NCBI RefSeq assembly: GCF_003002825.1
Contig: NZ_PVTE01000002.1
Coordinates: 62,001 to 126,000, forward strand
Reading direction: 5' to 3'
Source of the DNA: Spirosoma oryzae
GTDB lineage: Bacteria; Bacteroidota; Bacteroidia; Cytophagales; Spirosomataceae
Length of the DNA stretch: 64,000 nt
Position numbers and translations under genes: made by a program. Shown piece after piece: positions 44,634 through 53,468 of the stretch. The notes beneath the pieces were generated by a model. It did not search any database. It worked only from the letters and a program-made list of their open reading frames with translations, and was not told where the DNA came from. Position 1 is the stretch's first letter; each line of letters begins with the position of its first letter.

Positions 44634-45140
44634 TTAGATAGGTTCAACCAGGAACAGGGGCTGATCGTATTCGACGGGCGTGGCGTTTTCCACCAGCACC
44701 TTCACGATCCGACCCGATACCTCTGACTCGATTTCGTTGAATAGCTTCATCGCTTCAACGATACACACCACCTTACCTTCGGTAATCGAATCACCCACTT
44801 CAGCGAAAACAGGTGTCTCCGGGCTTGACGACCGGTAGAAGGTACCGATCATTGGCGATTTAATGGTGATGTAGTTGGTATTGGCAGCCGGAGCAGCCGC
44901 TGGTGCAGCAACAGGCGCAGCAGGCTGCGCTACAGCCGTCGGTGCCGAAGCAACGGGCGCTGTTGTGGGCGACGGAGCGGCAGGCATCGACGCCATCGTT
45001 GGAGCGGGCGCAGCGGCAGCAGGCACGCCAGCACCGTAGCGCTTGACGTTGATCTTCAGATCGCTCGTTTCGATGTTTACCTCGTCGAGACCCGACTGAG
45101 AAATGAAATCAATAAGTTGTTGAATATCCTGTGTGCTCAT
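44634..45140 (-). CDS. accB: Acetyl-CoA carboxylase, biotin carboxyl carrier protein
   Basis: Carries biotin between the two half-reactions of acetyl-CoA carboxylase. 168 aa: an N-terminal helical segment (QDIQQLIDFISQSGLDEV), an Ala/Pro linker at 38-87, and a C-terminal biotinyl domain with the lysine (Lys132) in IVEAMKLFNEIE. The thumb loop TFYRSSSPETPVF is typical of type II BCCP. It is upstream of accC and 78 bases downstream of efp, which is also on this strand. Confidence 0.97.
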   Translation of the reverse strand: MSTQDIQQLIDFISQSGLDEVNIETSDLKINVKRYGAGVPAAAAPAPTMASMPAAPSPTTAPVASAPTAVAQPAAPVAAPAAAPAANTNYITIKSPMIGTFYRSSSPETPVFAEVGDSITEGKVVCIVEAMKLFNEIESEVSGRIVKVLVENATPVEYDQPLFLVEPI

Positions 45141-45218
45141 GCGGTTTAATCAGGGAAGTGAGTCGTCAGATGGTAACAGGGTATAGGTAGCCAGTGTATG
45201 TAAGCGCTGAACAACGGT

Positions 45219-45782
45219 TTATTTCACCCGTTCAACATAATCCCGTGTGCGGGTATCGACCCGAATTTTCTGGCCTGACTCGATAAAGAGCGGCACCATA
45301 ATTTTTGCACCCGACTCAACTTCAACCCGTTTCTTTGGGCTGTTGGCAGTGTCGCCTTTGATACCGGGTTCTGCGTACGTAACTTCCAGTTCAACGAATG
45401 GGGGCAGTTCGCACGACAGGGGCGTTTCGGTTTCAGCGTTGATCAGCATCTCCACTTCCTGCCCTTCTTTCATCAGGTCAGCGCCGTCAACGATTTTCTC
45501 GTCCAGATTGATCTGATCGAACGTCTCCTGATCCATGAAGTTATAACCCGCTTCGTCTTTGTAGAGAAACTGGAATTTACGCCGTTCAACCCGTACCGGC
45601 GTAATCGTCACGCCCGCATTGAACGTGTTGTCGATTACCCGTCCCGTTGTCAGGCTTTTCAGCTTGGTCCGAACAAAAGCAGCCCCCTTACCAGGTTTGA
45701 CGTGCTGAAATTCAGTAATCTGAAATAGGTCGTTGTTGAAGTTAAGGACCAGTCCGTTGCGGATGTCTGCGGTCGTTGCCAT
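45219..45782 (-). CDS. efp: Translation elongation factor P
   Basis: Helps ribosomes form peptide bonds at proline stretches. 187 aa with the three-barrel fold: KOW-like opening (TTADIRNGLVLNFNNDLFQITEF), the tip loop KPGKGAAFVRTKLKSL with Lys32 as the residue that is modified in other bacteria, and the C-terminal KVDTRTRDYVERVK-type ending. No modification enzymes are visible here. Two palindromes lie between fabH and this gene. Confidence 0.97.
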   Translation of the reverse strand: MATTADIRNGLVLNFNNDLFQITEFQHVKPGKGAAFVRTKLKSLTTGRVIDNTFNAGVTITPVRVERRKFQFLYKDEAGYNFMDQETFDQINLDEKIVDGADLMKEGQEVEMLINAETETPLSCELPPFVELEVTYAEPGIKGDTANSPKKRVEVESGAKIMVPLFIESGQKIRVDTRTRDYVERVK

Positions 45783-45838
45783 TATTGCTGTACTATGATT
45801 ATTCTTGACTGTGATCTATTGTGACTTCTGAGCTTGTC

Positions 45839-46018
45839 CTGAACTATGATTCGTATTATTACGCTGACGGGCTTTGATTCTTTGAAATCAATGTAATCAG
45901 CGTAATCCCAAGAATCACAGTTCAGACAGTTTTGAACTATGATTTATGTGATTGGTTTGATGGACTATGATTTTTAGAAATCAGTGCAATCATAATCATC
46001 ACAAGAATCACAGTTCAG
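45839..46018. repeat. Two tandem palindromes between fabH and efp (GAACTRTGATT family)
   Basis: Palindrome one spans 45839-45925, and palindrome two spans about 45933-46018. Both begin with TGAACTATGATT and end with AATCACAGTTCA, the same words as the nth palindrome at 28220-28352. Arms are imperfect in the middle. The outer arm of the second copy runs into fabH: its word CTGAACTGTGATTC gives the last codons (Glu, Leu) and the stop codon. Confidence 0.85.
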
Positions 46019-47003
46019 ACGAATATGCCCACTTGACATAGGCAGCTCCCCAAGTGAACCCACCCCCAAAAGCCGCCAATACCAGATTATCTCCTTTTTT
46101 AAGCTGCGACTCGTATTCGGCCAAACACAGGGGTATGGTGGCCGCCGTAGTATTGCCGTACTTGTGAATCGTCATCATAACCCGCTCCGGTTCGATGCCC
46201 ATGCGTTGTGCCGTAGCGTCAATGATCCGTTTATTGGCTTGATGCGGTACTAACCAGGCAACATCGCTACCCGTCAGGTTGTTACGCTCCATAATCTCGG
46301 CGGATACGTCGGCCATGTTCTTAACGGCAAACTTGAAGACCGACGGACCATCCTGATAAACGTAGTGCCAGCGTTTTTCTACCGTCTCATGCGTTGGCGG
46401 GTACCGGCTTCCCCCTGCCTTCTGAAACAGGTGGTTCTGTCCCACGCCGTCCGAACGAATGATCGAGTCGATAATACCCAAGCCCTCTTCGTTGGGTTCG
46501 AGCAGTACGGCCCCTGCGCCGTCGCCGAATAGCACGCAGGTAGCCCGGTCAGTATAATCGACGATGGCTGACATCTTGTCGGCCCCGACGACAACAATCT
46601 TTTTGTATTTACCCGTTTCGATAAACTGCGAGCCAATCGTCAGCGCGTAGACAAAGCCTGAACAGGCCGCCTGAATGTCGAAACTACCAATATTGCGAAT
46701 ACCAACCATATCGCAGATCAGGTTGGCGGTACACGGAAATACGTAATCGGGCGTAGTAGTAGCGCAGATGAGCAGGTCAATGTCTTCGGGTGCGGTGTTA
46801 GTTTTTTCCAACAGCCCCTGCACCGCCTTTGCTCCCATGTGCGACGATCCCATGCCTTCGCCTTTCAGGATATGCCGTTCCCGAATACCCGTCCGCGACG
46901 TAATCCACTCGTCGTTCGTATCGACCATGCGCTCCAATTCCGTATTGGTCAGCACGTAGTCGGGTACGTACCCGTGAATTCCTGTAATAGCCGCTTTACT
47001 CAT
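46008..47003 (-). CDS. fabH: 3-oxoacyl-ACP synthase III
   Basis: Starts fatty-acid chains by condensing acetyl-CoA with malonyl-ACP. 331 aa with the catalytic triad Cys114 (DIQAACSGF), His254 ([11 protein letters not shown]) and Asn284 ([10 protein letters not shown]). The last four residues (SSEL) are extra relative to the usual WAY-type end and come from the palindrome that overlaps the stop codon. It follows plsX with a 71-base gap, as in many bacteria. Confidence 0.97.
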   Translation of the reverse strand: MSKAAITGIHGYVPDYVLTNTELERMVDTNDEWITSRTGIRERHILKGEGMGSSHMGAKAVQGLLEKTNTAPEDIDLLICATTTPDYVFPCTANLICDMVGIRNIGSFDIQAACSGFVYALTIGSQFIETGKYKKIVVVGADKMSAIVDYTDRATCVLFGDGAGAVLLEPNEEGLGIIDSIIRSDGVGQNHLFQKAGGSRYPPTHETVEKRWHYVYQDGPSVFKFAVKNMADVSAEIMERNNLTGSDVAWLVPHQANKRIIDATAQRMGIEPERVMMTIHKYGNTTAATIPLCLAEYESQLKKGDNLVLAAFGGGFTWGAAYVKWAYSSEL

Positions 47004-47074
47004 AATTCAGTGTTGGGAGGGTGCAGTGCCGAATCGAACGCAGATCGACGCGTACAGTGTGTACGCGCTATCAG

Positions 47075-48016
47075 CTAACTCATGGCCTGTGCAATTTTGA
47101 CGTATGCGTTTGATTCCACCTGCCGAATCGCCAGGGCAATCATGTTTTTAATGGCTGTGGGAGATGAGATACCATGGGCGATAATCACGTTACCATTCAC
47201 GCCCAGAATCGGACTCCCCCCAACCGACTCGTAGTTGGTCTTATCCAGAAACTCATCGCTAATGTTTCGCTTGCTGGCCATCGTGTAGAACGACTCGCCC
47301 AACTTGAACAGGGCGTTGCCGGTGAACCCATCCGCAACGATAACGTCGGCTTTACCGGCAAAAAACTCATTGCCTTCCATGTTGCCGATGAAATTGATGC
47401 GTCGGTTTTCTTTCAGCAACTGGTGAGCAGCCTGCGCTACCAACGAACCTTTCTGCTCTTCCGATCCGATGTTCATCAGGGCGACGCGGGGCTTGTCGAT
47501 GCCGAATGTGTACTGCGCATAGATCGAACCGATTTCACCGAACTGAGCCAGCATTTCGGGCTTGCAGTCGGCATTGGCACCAATATCCAGCATAACGGCA
47601 TAACCACCGGTAATCTGCGGGACGAATCCTGCAATGCAGGGACGCAGTACCCCTTCGATCGACTTCACGCTGAAGAGGGCACCTACGTGCATCGCACCTG
47701 TATTACCGGCACTACAAAAAGCGTCGACGGTACCTTCTTTCAAAAGTTTAAACCCAACTCCAATGCTGGAATTGGGTTTCTGCGACAGAGCCTTTGTAGG
47801 GTGCTCACCCATATCGATCACATCGCTGGCATCCACCAGTTCGACACGACCGGACGTGTTCGCTTCGTTCTGCTGAAGCAATGGTTCAACAACGGACTGC
47901 CTACCGATCAGAACGATGTTGACATCTTGTGGTAACTCGGCAGCGGCCATTAGTACCCCCTCAACGATAGCTTCGGGGGCAAAATCACCGCCCATGGCGT
48001 CCACTGCTATTTTCAT
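47075..48016 (-). CDS. plsX: Phosphate acyltransferase PlsX
   Basis: Makes acyl-phosphate from acyl-ACP for PlsY. 313 aa. The family signatures are present: [18 protein letters not shown] at the N-terminus, [41 protein letters not shown] and [15 protein letters not shown]. It lies between rpmF and fabH in the classical cluster. A terminator precedes it. Confidence 0.97.
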   Translation of the reverse strand: MKIAVDAMGGDFAPEAIVEGVLMAAAELPQDVNIVLIGRQSVVEPLLQQNEANTSGRVELVDASDVIDMGEHPTKALSQKPNSSIGVGFKLLKEGTVDAFCSAGNTGAMHVGALFSVKSIEGVLRPCIAGFVPQITGGYAVMLDIGANADCKPEMLAQFGEIGSIYAQYTFGIDKPRVALMNIGSEEQKGSLVAQAAHQLLKENRRINFIGNMEGNEFFAGKADVIVADGFTGNALFKLGESFYTMASKRNISDEFLDKTNYESVGGSPILGVNGNVIIAHGISSPTAIKNMIALAIRQVESNAYVKIAQAMS

Positions 48017-48094
48017 TGACTCTTACTGTAAGTATCCTGCCGGCTCTTAACCAGCGTTTTCACTAAACCGCGTAAAAATAGGCAGGTGACGGGC

Positions 48095-48146
48095 AATAAA
48101 AAAGTATTTCGCGTTCATCCCAATCGGAACGTCAACGAAATACTTT
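48095..48146 (-). terminator. Terminator or attenuator between rpmF and plsX
   Basis: The stem AAAGTATTTCG/CGAAATACTTT (48101-48111 with 48136-48146) extends inward by five more pairs after a four-base bulge and is followed by Ts on the minus strand. It would reduce readthrough from the ribosomal-protein gene into plsX. Confidence 0.8.
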
Positions 48147-48163
48147 CTATAAGTGGGTGACAA

Positions 48164-48358
48164 TTAAGCTGCTTTCGCGTAATTCTCAACGACCATTTGT
48201 CCTTTGTAATACAGATTCCCCTCGAACACGTGGGCATGGTGCCGCTCGTGCACTTCACCCGTCTGGGCGTCGGTCGAAAGGGTAACGGCCGTAGCCTTGT
48301 AGTGCGTTCTGCGCTTATCGCGCCGGGTGCTCGAGTGTCGGCGTTTGGGGTGTGCCAT
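48164..48358 (-). CDS. rpmF: 50S ribosomal protein L32
   Basis: A 64-residue ribosomal protein with the L32 opening [21 protein letters not shown]. The zinc-binding Cys residues found in many L32 proteins are absent (no Cys at all), so this is the zinc-free form. It is located directly after the yceD gene, the standard neighbourhood. Confidence 0.96.
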   Translation of the reverse strand: MAHPKRRHSSTRRDKRRTHYKATAVTLSTDAQTGEVHERHHAHVFEGNLYYKGQMVVENYAKAA

Positions 48359-48422
48359 GGCTCAGTTTATCTATTCGGTTTTTCGTTCTTAATGGGCAGC
48401 TACACTAGTAGAGGCCGTGTAC

Positions 48423-48971
48423 TCAATTGTTATTCAATTTGCGCAGGGCTTCCCAACGCGGATCAATTGCTTCCTTTGGCTCGTCGGTATCGCTCTCATC
48501 AGGCGCATCCGACTGATAAACGAGCTTACCGTTGACGTCATCATCCTGTTCGTCGTCCTCATCGCGGAAGCGGGGATGCAGTCGCTTCATCGGCAAGGCC
48601 AATCCGATAAATTCGAAGATGTAACGGGCCACATTGACGGTAGACGTGTTCCGTTCGATCAATTCGATTTCGTCGCTCAGTTCCTCATTGTGATCGCCAA
48701 ACTTCAGCAGCATCATCTGCCGCGTGTCGATTGACTCATCGTACAAATCCAGACTCCGGTCGCAGGTTTGCTCCACGGTGCCCGTAATGTGAAAATCGAG
48801 CCGGATCATCGTTTCCGACTTTTCCAGAATCAGGTGCGTCCGTACGTTCCCCTTCTCGATCAGTTGCTGATCAAGCGCGGCAAAAAACGCATCGCCCGAC
48901 TCGAAGTCGTACTCGTGGCGCTTGTTGTCCAGCCCGGCAATGTTGATATCGTAGGCTCGTAGTGGATTCAC
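48423..48971 (-). CDS. YceD/DUF177 family protein
   Basis: The 182-aa product has the DUF177 core: FHITGTVEQTCDRSLDLYDESI in the middle and ELIERNTSTVNVARYIFEFIGLALPMKRLHPRF near the end. The second Cys of the C-x2-C pair found in many members is missing (only one Cys here). YceD proteins are linked to 23S rRNA or ribosome assembly and are nearly always placed before rpmF, as here. The acidic insert DDEQDDDVNG is typical of Bacteroidota members. It is the first gene of this seven-gene series. Confidence 0.88.
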   Translation of the reverse strand: MNPLRAYDINIAGLDNKRHEYDFESGDAFFAALDQQLIEKGNVRTHLILEKSETMIRLDFHITGTVEQTCDRSLDLYDESIDTRQMMLLKFGDHNEELSDEIELIERNTSTVNVARYIFEFIGLALPMKRLHPRFRDEDDEQDDDVNGKLVYQSDAPDESDTDEPKEAIDPRWEALRKLNNN

Positions 48972-49000
48972 TGTCGTTGACGCTCAAATTTTTAAGACCG

Positions 49001-49008
49001 CAAAGGTA
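49001..49008 (-). promoter_or_regulatory. Candidate promoter -7 box for the yceD-rpmF series
   Basis: TACCTTTG on the minus strand matches TANNTTTG and lies 30 bases before the yceD ATG. TTTAC lies about 19 bases before the box, a near match for -33. Confidence 0.55.
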
Positions 49009-49250
49009 CGAATTGTTTGTCAATCAGTAAAGTGCTTGCAAAAAAAAGCAACAGATTCAGTGTCAGTTAGCTAACGAAACGGCTTTATCTGTCCTATCCA
49101 TGACCATACAGCTACGACAACCGCGATACATGCCCGGTAACAGGTCGGGGCTGGAATTAGTTAGTTGCTCATCGATACGTCTGAGTCAGCAGGTACTGCG
49201 TCAGATCGTTTCCCCAAATAAGTCTACAGTTAACTTACTACCTGTCAATT

Positions 49251-49457
49251 ATGGCCGACTACCAACTTGTCGAACGAGCTGCCATCGAGCACCACAACGA
49301 GTATTATGAAGTACGGACTACCGGGACCGATGAGCCTCGTAGTTTATTTTTCACAACCAACGAAGAAAATCTGGAAACCGTAGCGGCTGACATCGTAGCG
49401 GCAGAAATGCCCGGCGCTAAAGGCTGGACGGTGATTCCGCACCGCAAAGACAGCTAG
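49251..49457 (+). CDS. Small hypothetical protein
   Basis: A 68-residue product that starts MADYQLVERAAIEHHNEYYEVRTTG. It is acidic, without a signal peptide, membrane helix or Cys. The pattern of strand (YEVRTT), strand (RSLFFTT), helix (NLETVAADIVAAEM), strand (GWTVIPHR) suggests a small alpha/beta domain. I do not recognise a family. It is followed after 60 bases by the acyl-CoA dehydrogenase gene on the same strand. Confidence 0.65.
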   Translation: MADYQLVERAAIEHHNEYYEVRTTGTDEPRSLFFTTNEENLETVAADIVAAEMPGAKGWTVIPHRKDS

Positions 49458-49518
49458 CCACTTGTCTCCGGCAACCGATGTGTCGCCGGAGACTGTTTCA
49501 TTCACCCAACCCTAGCAC

Positions 49519-50760
49519 ATGGAACCCCTCTTCGCTACTTCGCAAACCGAAGCGCTTGTCCCGCGCATTCGCGAGTTCGTTCTGACGGAACTGGTACCGC
49601 TTGAAACGACAGAACACCTGACGGGGAATTTTTCAACCGTCGCTCGTATCCTCGATCAGAAGCGCGAACTCGTGCGTAAAGCCGGTCTGTGGGGTTTACA
49701 GCACAGCGTCGGCGAAGGAGGTCTGGGGCTGTCATTGTGCGAATTCGGGCAGGTCAGCGAAGTGCTGGCCTGGAGTCCGTTTGGGCATTATGCCTTCAAT
49801 TGTCAGGCCCCGGACATCGGCAACATGGAGCTGCTACACCGGCACGCGTCGGCTATACTGCGCGAGCACTACCTGGAGCCTTTGAAGGAAGGGCACATCC
49901 GTTCGTGCTTTTCCATGACGGAGCCGGAGTTTGCCGGTTCGAACCCAACACGACTGGGCACGACAGCCGAACGGGACGGAGACAGCTGGGTAATCAACGG
50001 GCATAAATGGTTTACCTCGTCGGCCGACGGAGCCGCGTTTGCCATCGTCATGGCCGTGACGAACCCTGCTGCCGCCCCGCATCGCCGGGCAAGCATGCTA
50101 CTGGTTCCGACCGACACGCCGGGTTTTGAGTTGGTACGCAACATCAGCATCATGGGCGACCCCTCCGATCACTGGGGTAGTCATGCCGAGGTACGGTATA
50201 CCGATGTGCGGGTACCGCTCGGCAATCTGATCGGCGACGAAGGAGCCGGATTTACACTGGCGCAGGAACGACTAGGGCCCGGTCGGATTCACCACTGCAT
50301 GCGCTGGATTGGTATCAGTGAACGGTGTCTGGATCTGATGTGCCGACGGGCCGCAACCCGCGAACTGGAAGAGGGTGTCATGCTGGGCGAAAAGCAGTTC
50401 GTGCAGGGCTGGATTGCGGAAAGCCGCGCGCAGATCGACGCGGCCCGGCTGATGGTGCTTCGAACGGCCCACAACATTGACCAACGAGGAGCAGCGGCCG
50501 TTCGCGATCAGATTTCGGAAATCAAATTTTTCGTGGCCGACGTTATGCTGACCGTGATCGACCGGGCAATTCAGACCTATGGTGCGATGGGTATCACCGA
50601 CGACATTGTTTTACCGTGGTATTACCGGCATGAGCGTGGTGCCCGGATATACGACGGTGCCGATGAGGTGCACAAAACGGCGCTGGCTCGTAGCATTTTG
50701 AAAGGCTACGGCCTCGACACCCGCAAATCTAAACCAATCTCTAATCGTCGCGACGCATGA
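49519..50760 (+). CDS. Acyl-CoA dehydrogenase (ACAD10/11-like)
   Basis: A flavoprotein of 413 aa with the acyl-CoA dehydrogenase layout: CFSMTEPEFAGSNPTRLGTTAER (FAD and substrate loop near 133-155), INGHKWFTSSADGAAFAIVMA, and the C-terminal IQTYGAMGITDDIVLPWYYRHERGARIYDGADEVHK. Its stop overlaps the start of the APH-like kinase by four bases (ATGA). In animals the same two domains are fused in ACAD10 and ACAD11, which handle 4-hydroxy fatty acids after phosphorylation; by analogy the bacterial pair may do the same. That role is inference. Confidence 0.9.
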   Translation: MEPLFATSQTEALVPRIREFVLTELVPLETTEHLTGNFSTVARILDQKRELVRKAGLWGLQHSVGEGGLGLSLCEFGQVSEVLAWSPFGHYAFNCQAPDIGNMELLHRHASAILREHYLEPLKEGHIRSCFSMTEPEFAGSNPTRLGTTAERDGDSWVINGHKWFTSSADGAAFAIVMAVTNPAAAPHRRASMLLVPTDTPGFELVRNISIMGDPSDHWGSHAEVRYTDVRVPLGNLIGDEGAGFTLAQERLGPGRIHHCMRWIGISERCLDLMCRRAATRELEEGVMLGEKQFVQGWIAESRAQIDAARLMVLRTAHNIDQRGAAAVRDQISEIKFFVADVMLTVIDRAIQTYGAMGITDDIVLPWYYRHERGARIYDGADEVHKTALARSILKGYGLDTRKSKPISNRRDA

Positions 50761-51821
50761 CTTCGGATTCGCCCACAACAGTCCGGCCCGGCGAGCAGCT
50801 GGATCAGGCAGCGCTACAGGCTTACCTTAGCGAGCATGCCCCTACTGTCGGGCAACTCACCGCGATCGAGCAATTTCCGGGTGGCTATTCCAACCTAACC
50901 TATGCTCTAACGACCGCAGATGGCCAGACCTACGTACTGCGCCGACCGCCGGCTGGTGCCAAAGCGATCAAGGGCGGGCACGACATGGGTCGGGAGTTTC
51001 GGGTACTGACGTTACTGCACCAGGCGGGTTACAAGCAGATTCCCATACCGATTACTTACTGCGACGATGAATCCGTATTGGGCTATCCGTTCTACATTAT
51101 GACGCGGGTGGCGGGGGTTATTCTACGGGCCAATATGGCTTCCCAACTCAATCTGCTGCCCGAAACCATGCACCGGCTGTCGCAGTCGATGGTGGATACG
51201 CTGGTATCGCTACATGCCATCGATGTTCATCAAACCGGAATACAGCAACTAGGCAAGCCGGATGGCTACGTACAGCGGCAAGTTGCGGGGTGGTACAACC
51301 GCTATGAAGCGTCAAAAACCGACGACATTTCGGCAATCGACGCCTTATTTCACTATCTGGTCGACGCCCTGCCGGTATCGCCCCCACCGACGCTGCTGCA
51401 CAACGACTTTAAATACGACAACGTCATTCTCAATCCCGATTTTCTGCCCGAAGTCCGTGCTGTCCTCGACTGGGAAATGTGTACTATCGGCGATCCGCTC
51501 ATGGACGTCGGGACAGCCCTTTCGTACTGGTCGGAAGCGGGTGATAGTGCATTTCGACGGTCTTTCAACCTCACTCATCTACCCGGTAACCTGACCCGGC
51601 AGGAATTTGTCCAACGCTACAGCGAACGCAGCGGACGCGACGTATCAAATCTGCTTTACTATTATATTTTCGGCCTGTTCAAGAACGCGGTCGTCATGCA
51701 GCAGATTTATAGCCGCTACCACCGTGGGCTTACCACCGACCCACGCTTTGCGGGCCTAATTGCTGGAGTACAGGCACTTAGCAATGACGGATTACGCAGT
51801 ATCGAAACGGGTCGATTTTGA
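50757..51821 (+). CDS. APH-like phosphotransferase, partner of acyl-CoA dehydrogenase
   Basis: A 354-residue kinase-like protein of the aminoglycoside phosphotransferase fold. The nucleotide part has FPGGYSNLTYALTTADGQTYVLRRPP, and the catalytic loop is LLHNDFKYDNVILNP with metal motif AVLDWEMCTIGDPLMDVG. It matches the kinase half of ACAD10/11 rather than resistance enzymes, as the coupling to the acyl-CoA dehydrogenase shows. It probably phosphorylates a hydroxy-acyl-CoA. Confidence 0.88.
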   Translation: MTSDSPTTVRPGEQLDQAALQAYLSEHAPTVGQLTAIEQFPGGYSNLTYALTTADGQTYVLRRPPAGAKAIKGGHDMGREFRVLTLLHQAGYKQIPIPITYCDDESVLGYPFYIMTRVAGVILRANMASQLNLLPETMHRLSQSMVDTLVSLHAIDVHQTGIQQLGKPDGYVQRQVAGWYNRYEASKTDDISAIDALFHYLVDALPVSPPPTLLHNDFKYDNVILNPDFLPEVRAVLDWEMCTIGDPLMDVGTALSYWSEAGDSAFRRSFNLTHLPGNLTRQEFVQRYSERSGRDVSNLLYYYIFGLFKNAVVMQQIYSRYHRGLTTDPRFAGLIAGVQALSNDGLRSIETGRF

Positions 51822-51908
51822 TTTGTTCATGTGTGTGTCGCAGTCTATTGCGTCTCATGTACTAGATGGCACTCAGTCATCTACAGCACAGTATTGCTGA
51901 CGCATACT

Positions 51909-51930
51909 GAGACGCGAAGGGTCGCGTCTC
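51909..51930. repeat. GAGACGCGA hairpin repeat unit
   Basis: A perfect 9-bp stem (GAGACGCGA 51909-51917 with 51922-51930, AGGG loop) in the gap before the cysteine hydrolase gene. The motif resembles a repeat I recall from many cyanobacterial and other genomes. No T tract follows. Confidence 0.6.
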
Positions 51931-51949
51931 TACTAAAAACCATCACTCC

Positions 51950-52735
51950 ATGAGTAACGCCTTGTTGATTATTGATACGCAGTTCGATTTCTGCCATCCC
52001 GACGGGGCGCTGTTTGTGCCGGGTGCGGATCAGGATGTACAGCGAATGGCGCACTTGATTGAACAGCATCCGCAACAGATCGACCATATCGTTGTGACGC
52101 TGGACACGCATCATGTACTGGATATTGCGCATCCAATGTTCTGGCACGACGCATCGGGTAATCATCCAGCCCCGTTCACGCCCATCAGTGGGGCTGACGT
52201 CGACAGTAGGCGGTGGGTACCTCGCTTCGAAGCGGAGAAAGCCCGGCAATATGTACACGCACTGGAAGCCGGCGGGCAGTTTCAACACCTGATCTGGCCC
52301 GAGCATTGCCTGCTGGGTTCGCGCGGAGCCGCCCTGCACGATACGCTGTTGACGGCCCTGCGCAGCTGGACACACGCACGAGATCGCGACTATGTTGCCG
52401 TACAGAAAGGGTTATATCCACTGACCGAACACTTCGGCATTTTTCAGGCACAGATTCCCGACCCGGCTGTACCCGAAACACAGCTCAACACCGCACTGAT
52501 TGCTGAGTTGGATCGCTTCGACACGGTATACCTGATGGGTGAAGCCAAGTCGCACTGCGTAGCTAACAGCCTAAAACAACTGCTTGATTTCGCCCCCGAA
52601 CTGGTCGCGAAGCTGGTTATCGTCACCGACTGTACGTCTGATGTGACGGGACTTGGTTACCTGGCCGATCCGATTTATGCGGAAGCGCGGACTCGTCAGG
52701 TGCGGTTTCTGACTTCTGACGCGGTTTTCAGTTGA
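51950..52735 (+). CDS. Nicotinamidase-like cysteine hydrolase
   Basis: An isochorismatase-fold hydrolase (261 aa). Asp9 is in LLIIDTQFDFC; a Lys in YVAVQKGLYPLTEHF and a Cys in EAKSHCVANSL complete the D-K-C triad. DTHHVLDIAHPMFW matches the metal-binding segment of nicotinamidases (D-x-H). The length exceeds the usual 210 of PncA because of an insert around residues 80-100, so the substrate may differ from nicotinamide. The next gene begins 22 bases later. Confidence 0.82.
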   Translation: MSNALLIIDTQFDFCHPDGALFVPGADQDVQRMAHLIEQHPQQIDHIVVTLDTHHVLDIAHPMFWHDASGNHPAPFTPISGADVDSRRWVPRFEAEKARQYVHALEAGGQFQHLIWPEHCLLGSRGAALHDTLLTALRSWTHARDRDYVAVQKGLYPLTEHFGIFQAQIPDPAVPETQLNTALIAELDRFDTVYLMGEAKSHCVANSLKQLLDFAPELVAKLVIVTDCTSDVTGLGYLADPIYAEARTRQVRFLTSDAVFS

Positions 52736-52757
52736 AAACCCGTACCTTTTCAACGTT

Positions 52758-53387
52758 ATGGAAAAAACGTTAGCCCTGTTCCCGCTTAACCTCGTCATCT
52801 ACCCCGGCGAAGATCTGAACCTACATATTTTCGAGCCGCGCTACCGGCAATTAATCAACGAGTGTATCGACGAAGAGCGGACCTTCGGCATTCCGGCGTT
52901 TATCAATAACAAGCTGCCCGGTTATGGTACGGAGATGCACGTTACGACGCTACACAAGCGCTACCCCGACGGCCGGATGGATATCAAGTCGAAAGGGGTG
53001 GGTATTTTCAAACTGGTCAATTTCGAGAACCCGGTAGCGGGTAAATTATATGCGGGAGGTGACGTGGATACGATCGAACCGGGCGACCGGTTTAGCGCCC
53101 ATACAAAAGCACTGACCGATCGGCTCGACCGGTTATACGACCTGCTACAGATCGAAGTGGACTATAATCCTGACGACGAGAATTTCTCCTACAAAGTGGC
53201 GCACAAAGTTGGCCTGTCCATTGACCAGGAGTATGACGTACTACTGCTAGAGTCGGAAGCCGAGCGGCAGCTTTTCCTGATTCAGCACCTCAACAACGTG
53301 CTACCCGTAGTGTCGGACATGGAGCGTACCAAGCAGCGTATCCGCATGAATGGCCATTTCAAAAACCTCGACCCACTCAATTTTTAG
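52758..53387 (+). CDS. LON substrate-binding domain protein
   Basis: A 209-residue protein consisting of a LON N-terminal (PUA-like) domain without the ATPase or protease parts. It starts KTLALFPLNLVIYPGEDLNLHIFEPRY and has CIDEERTFGIP, as in stand-alone family members. The C-terminal helical half (DLLQIEVDYNPDDENFSYKVAHKVGLS, then ERQLFLIQHLNNVLP) is also typical. Function of these stand-alone proteins is not known. It may be in one transcript with the cysteine hydrolase gene. Confidence 0.85.
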   Translation: MEKTLALFPLNLVIYPGEDLNLHIFEPRYRQLINECIDEERTFGIPAFINNKLPGYGTEMHVTTLHKRYPDGRMDIKSKGVGIFKLVNFENPVAGKLYAGGDVDTIEPGDRFSAHTKALTDRLDRLYDLLQIEVDYNPDDENFSYKVAHKVGLSIDQEYDVLLLESEAERQLFLIQHLNNVLPVVSDMERTKQRIRMNGHFKNLDPLNF

Positions 53388-53401
53388 GCTGATAACGAAA
53401 G

Positions 53402-53449
53402 CCGGGACCTTACGGGTCAGCAACCATTAGCTGACCCGTAAGGCCCCGG
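53402..53449. terminator. 20-bp bidirectional hairpin between LON-type gene and AI-2E gene
   Basis: Arms 53402-53421 and 53430-53449 pair with one mismatch; loop AACCATTA. The neighbours are convergent (stops at 53387 and 53469). No U tract, but position and stability suggest transcript ends. Confidence 0.75.
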
Positions 53450-53468
53450 TTGTGAAGCTGTTCATCGG

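Noticed and set aside
47174-47935. 253-codon plus-strand open frame
   Set aside because: Antisense to plsX; no recognisable features.
51909-51930. GAGACGCGA hairpin as terminator of the kinase gene
   Set aside because: It lacks a T tract and lies 88 bases after the stop, closer to the next start; it is better described as a repeat unit.
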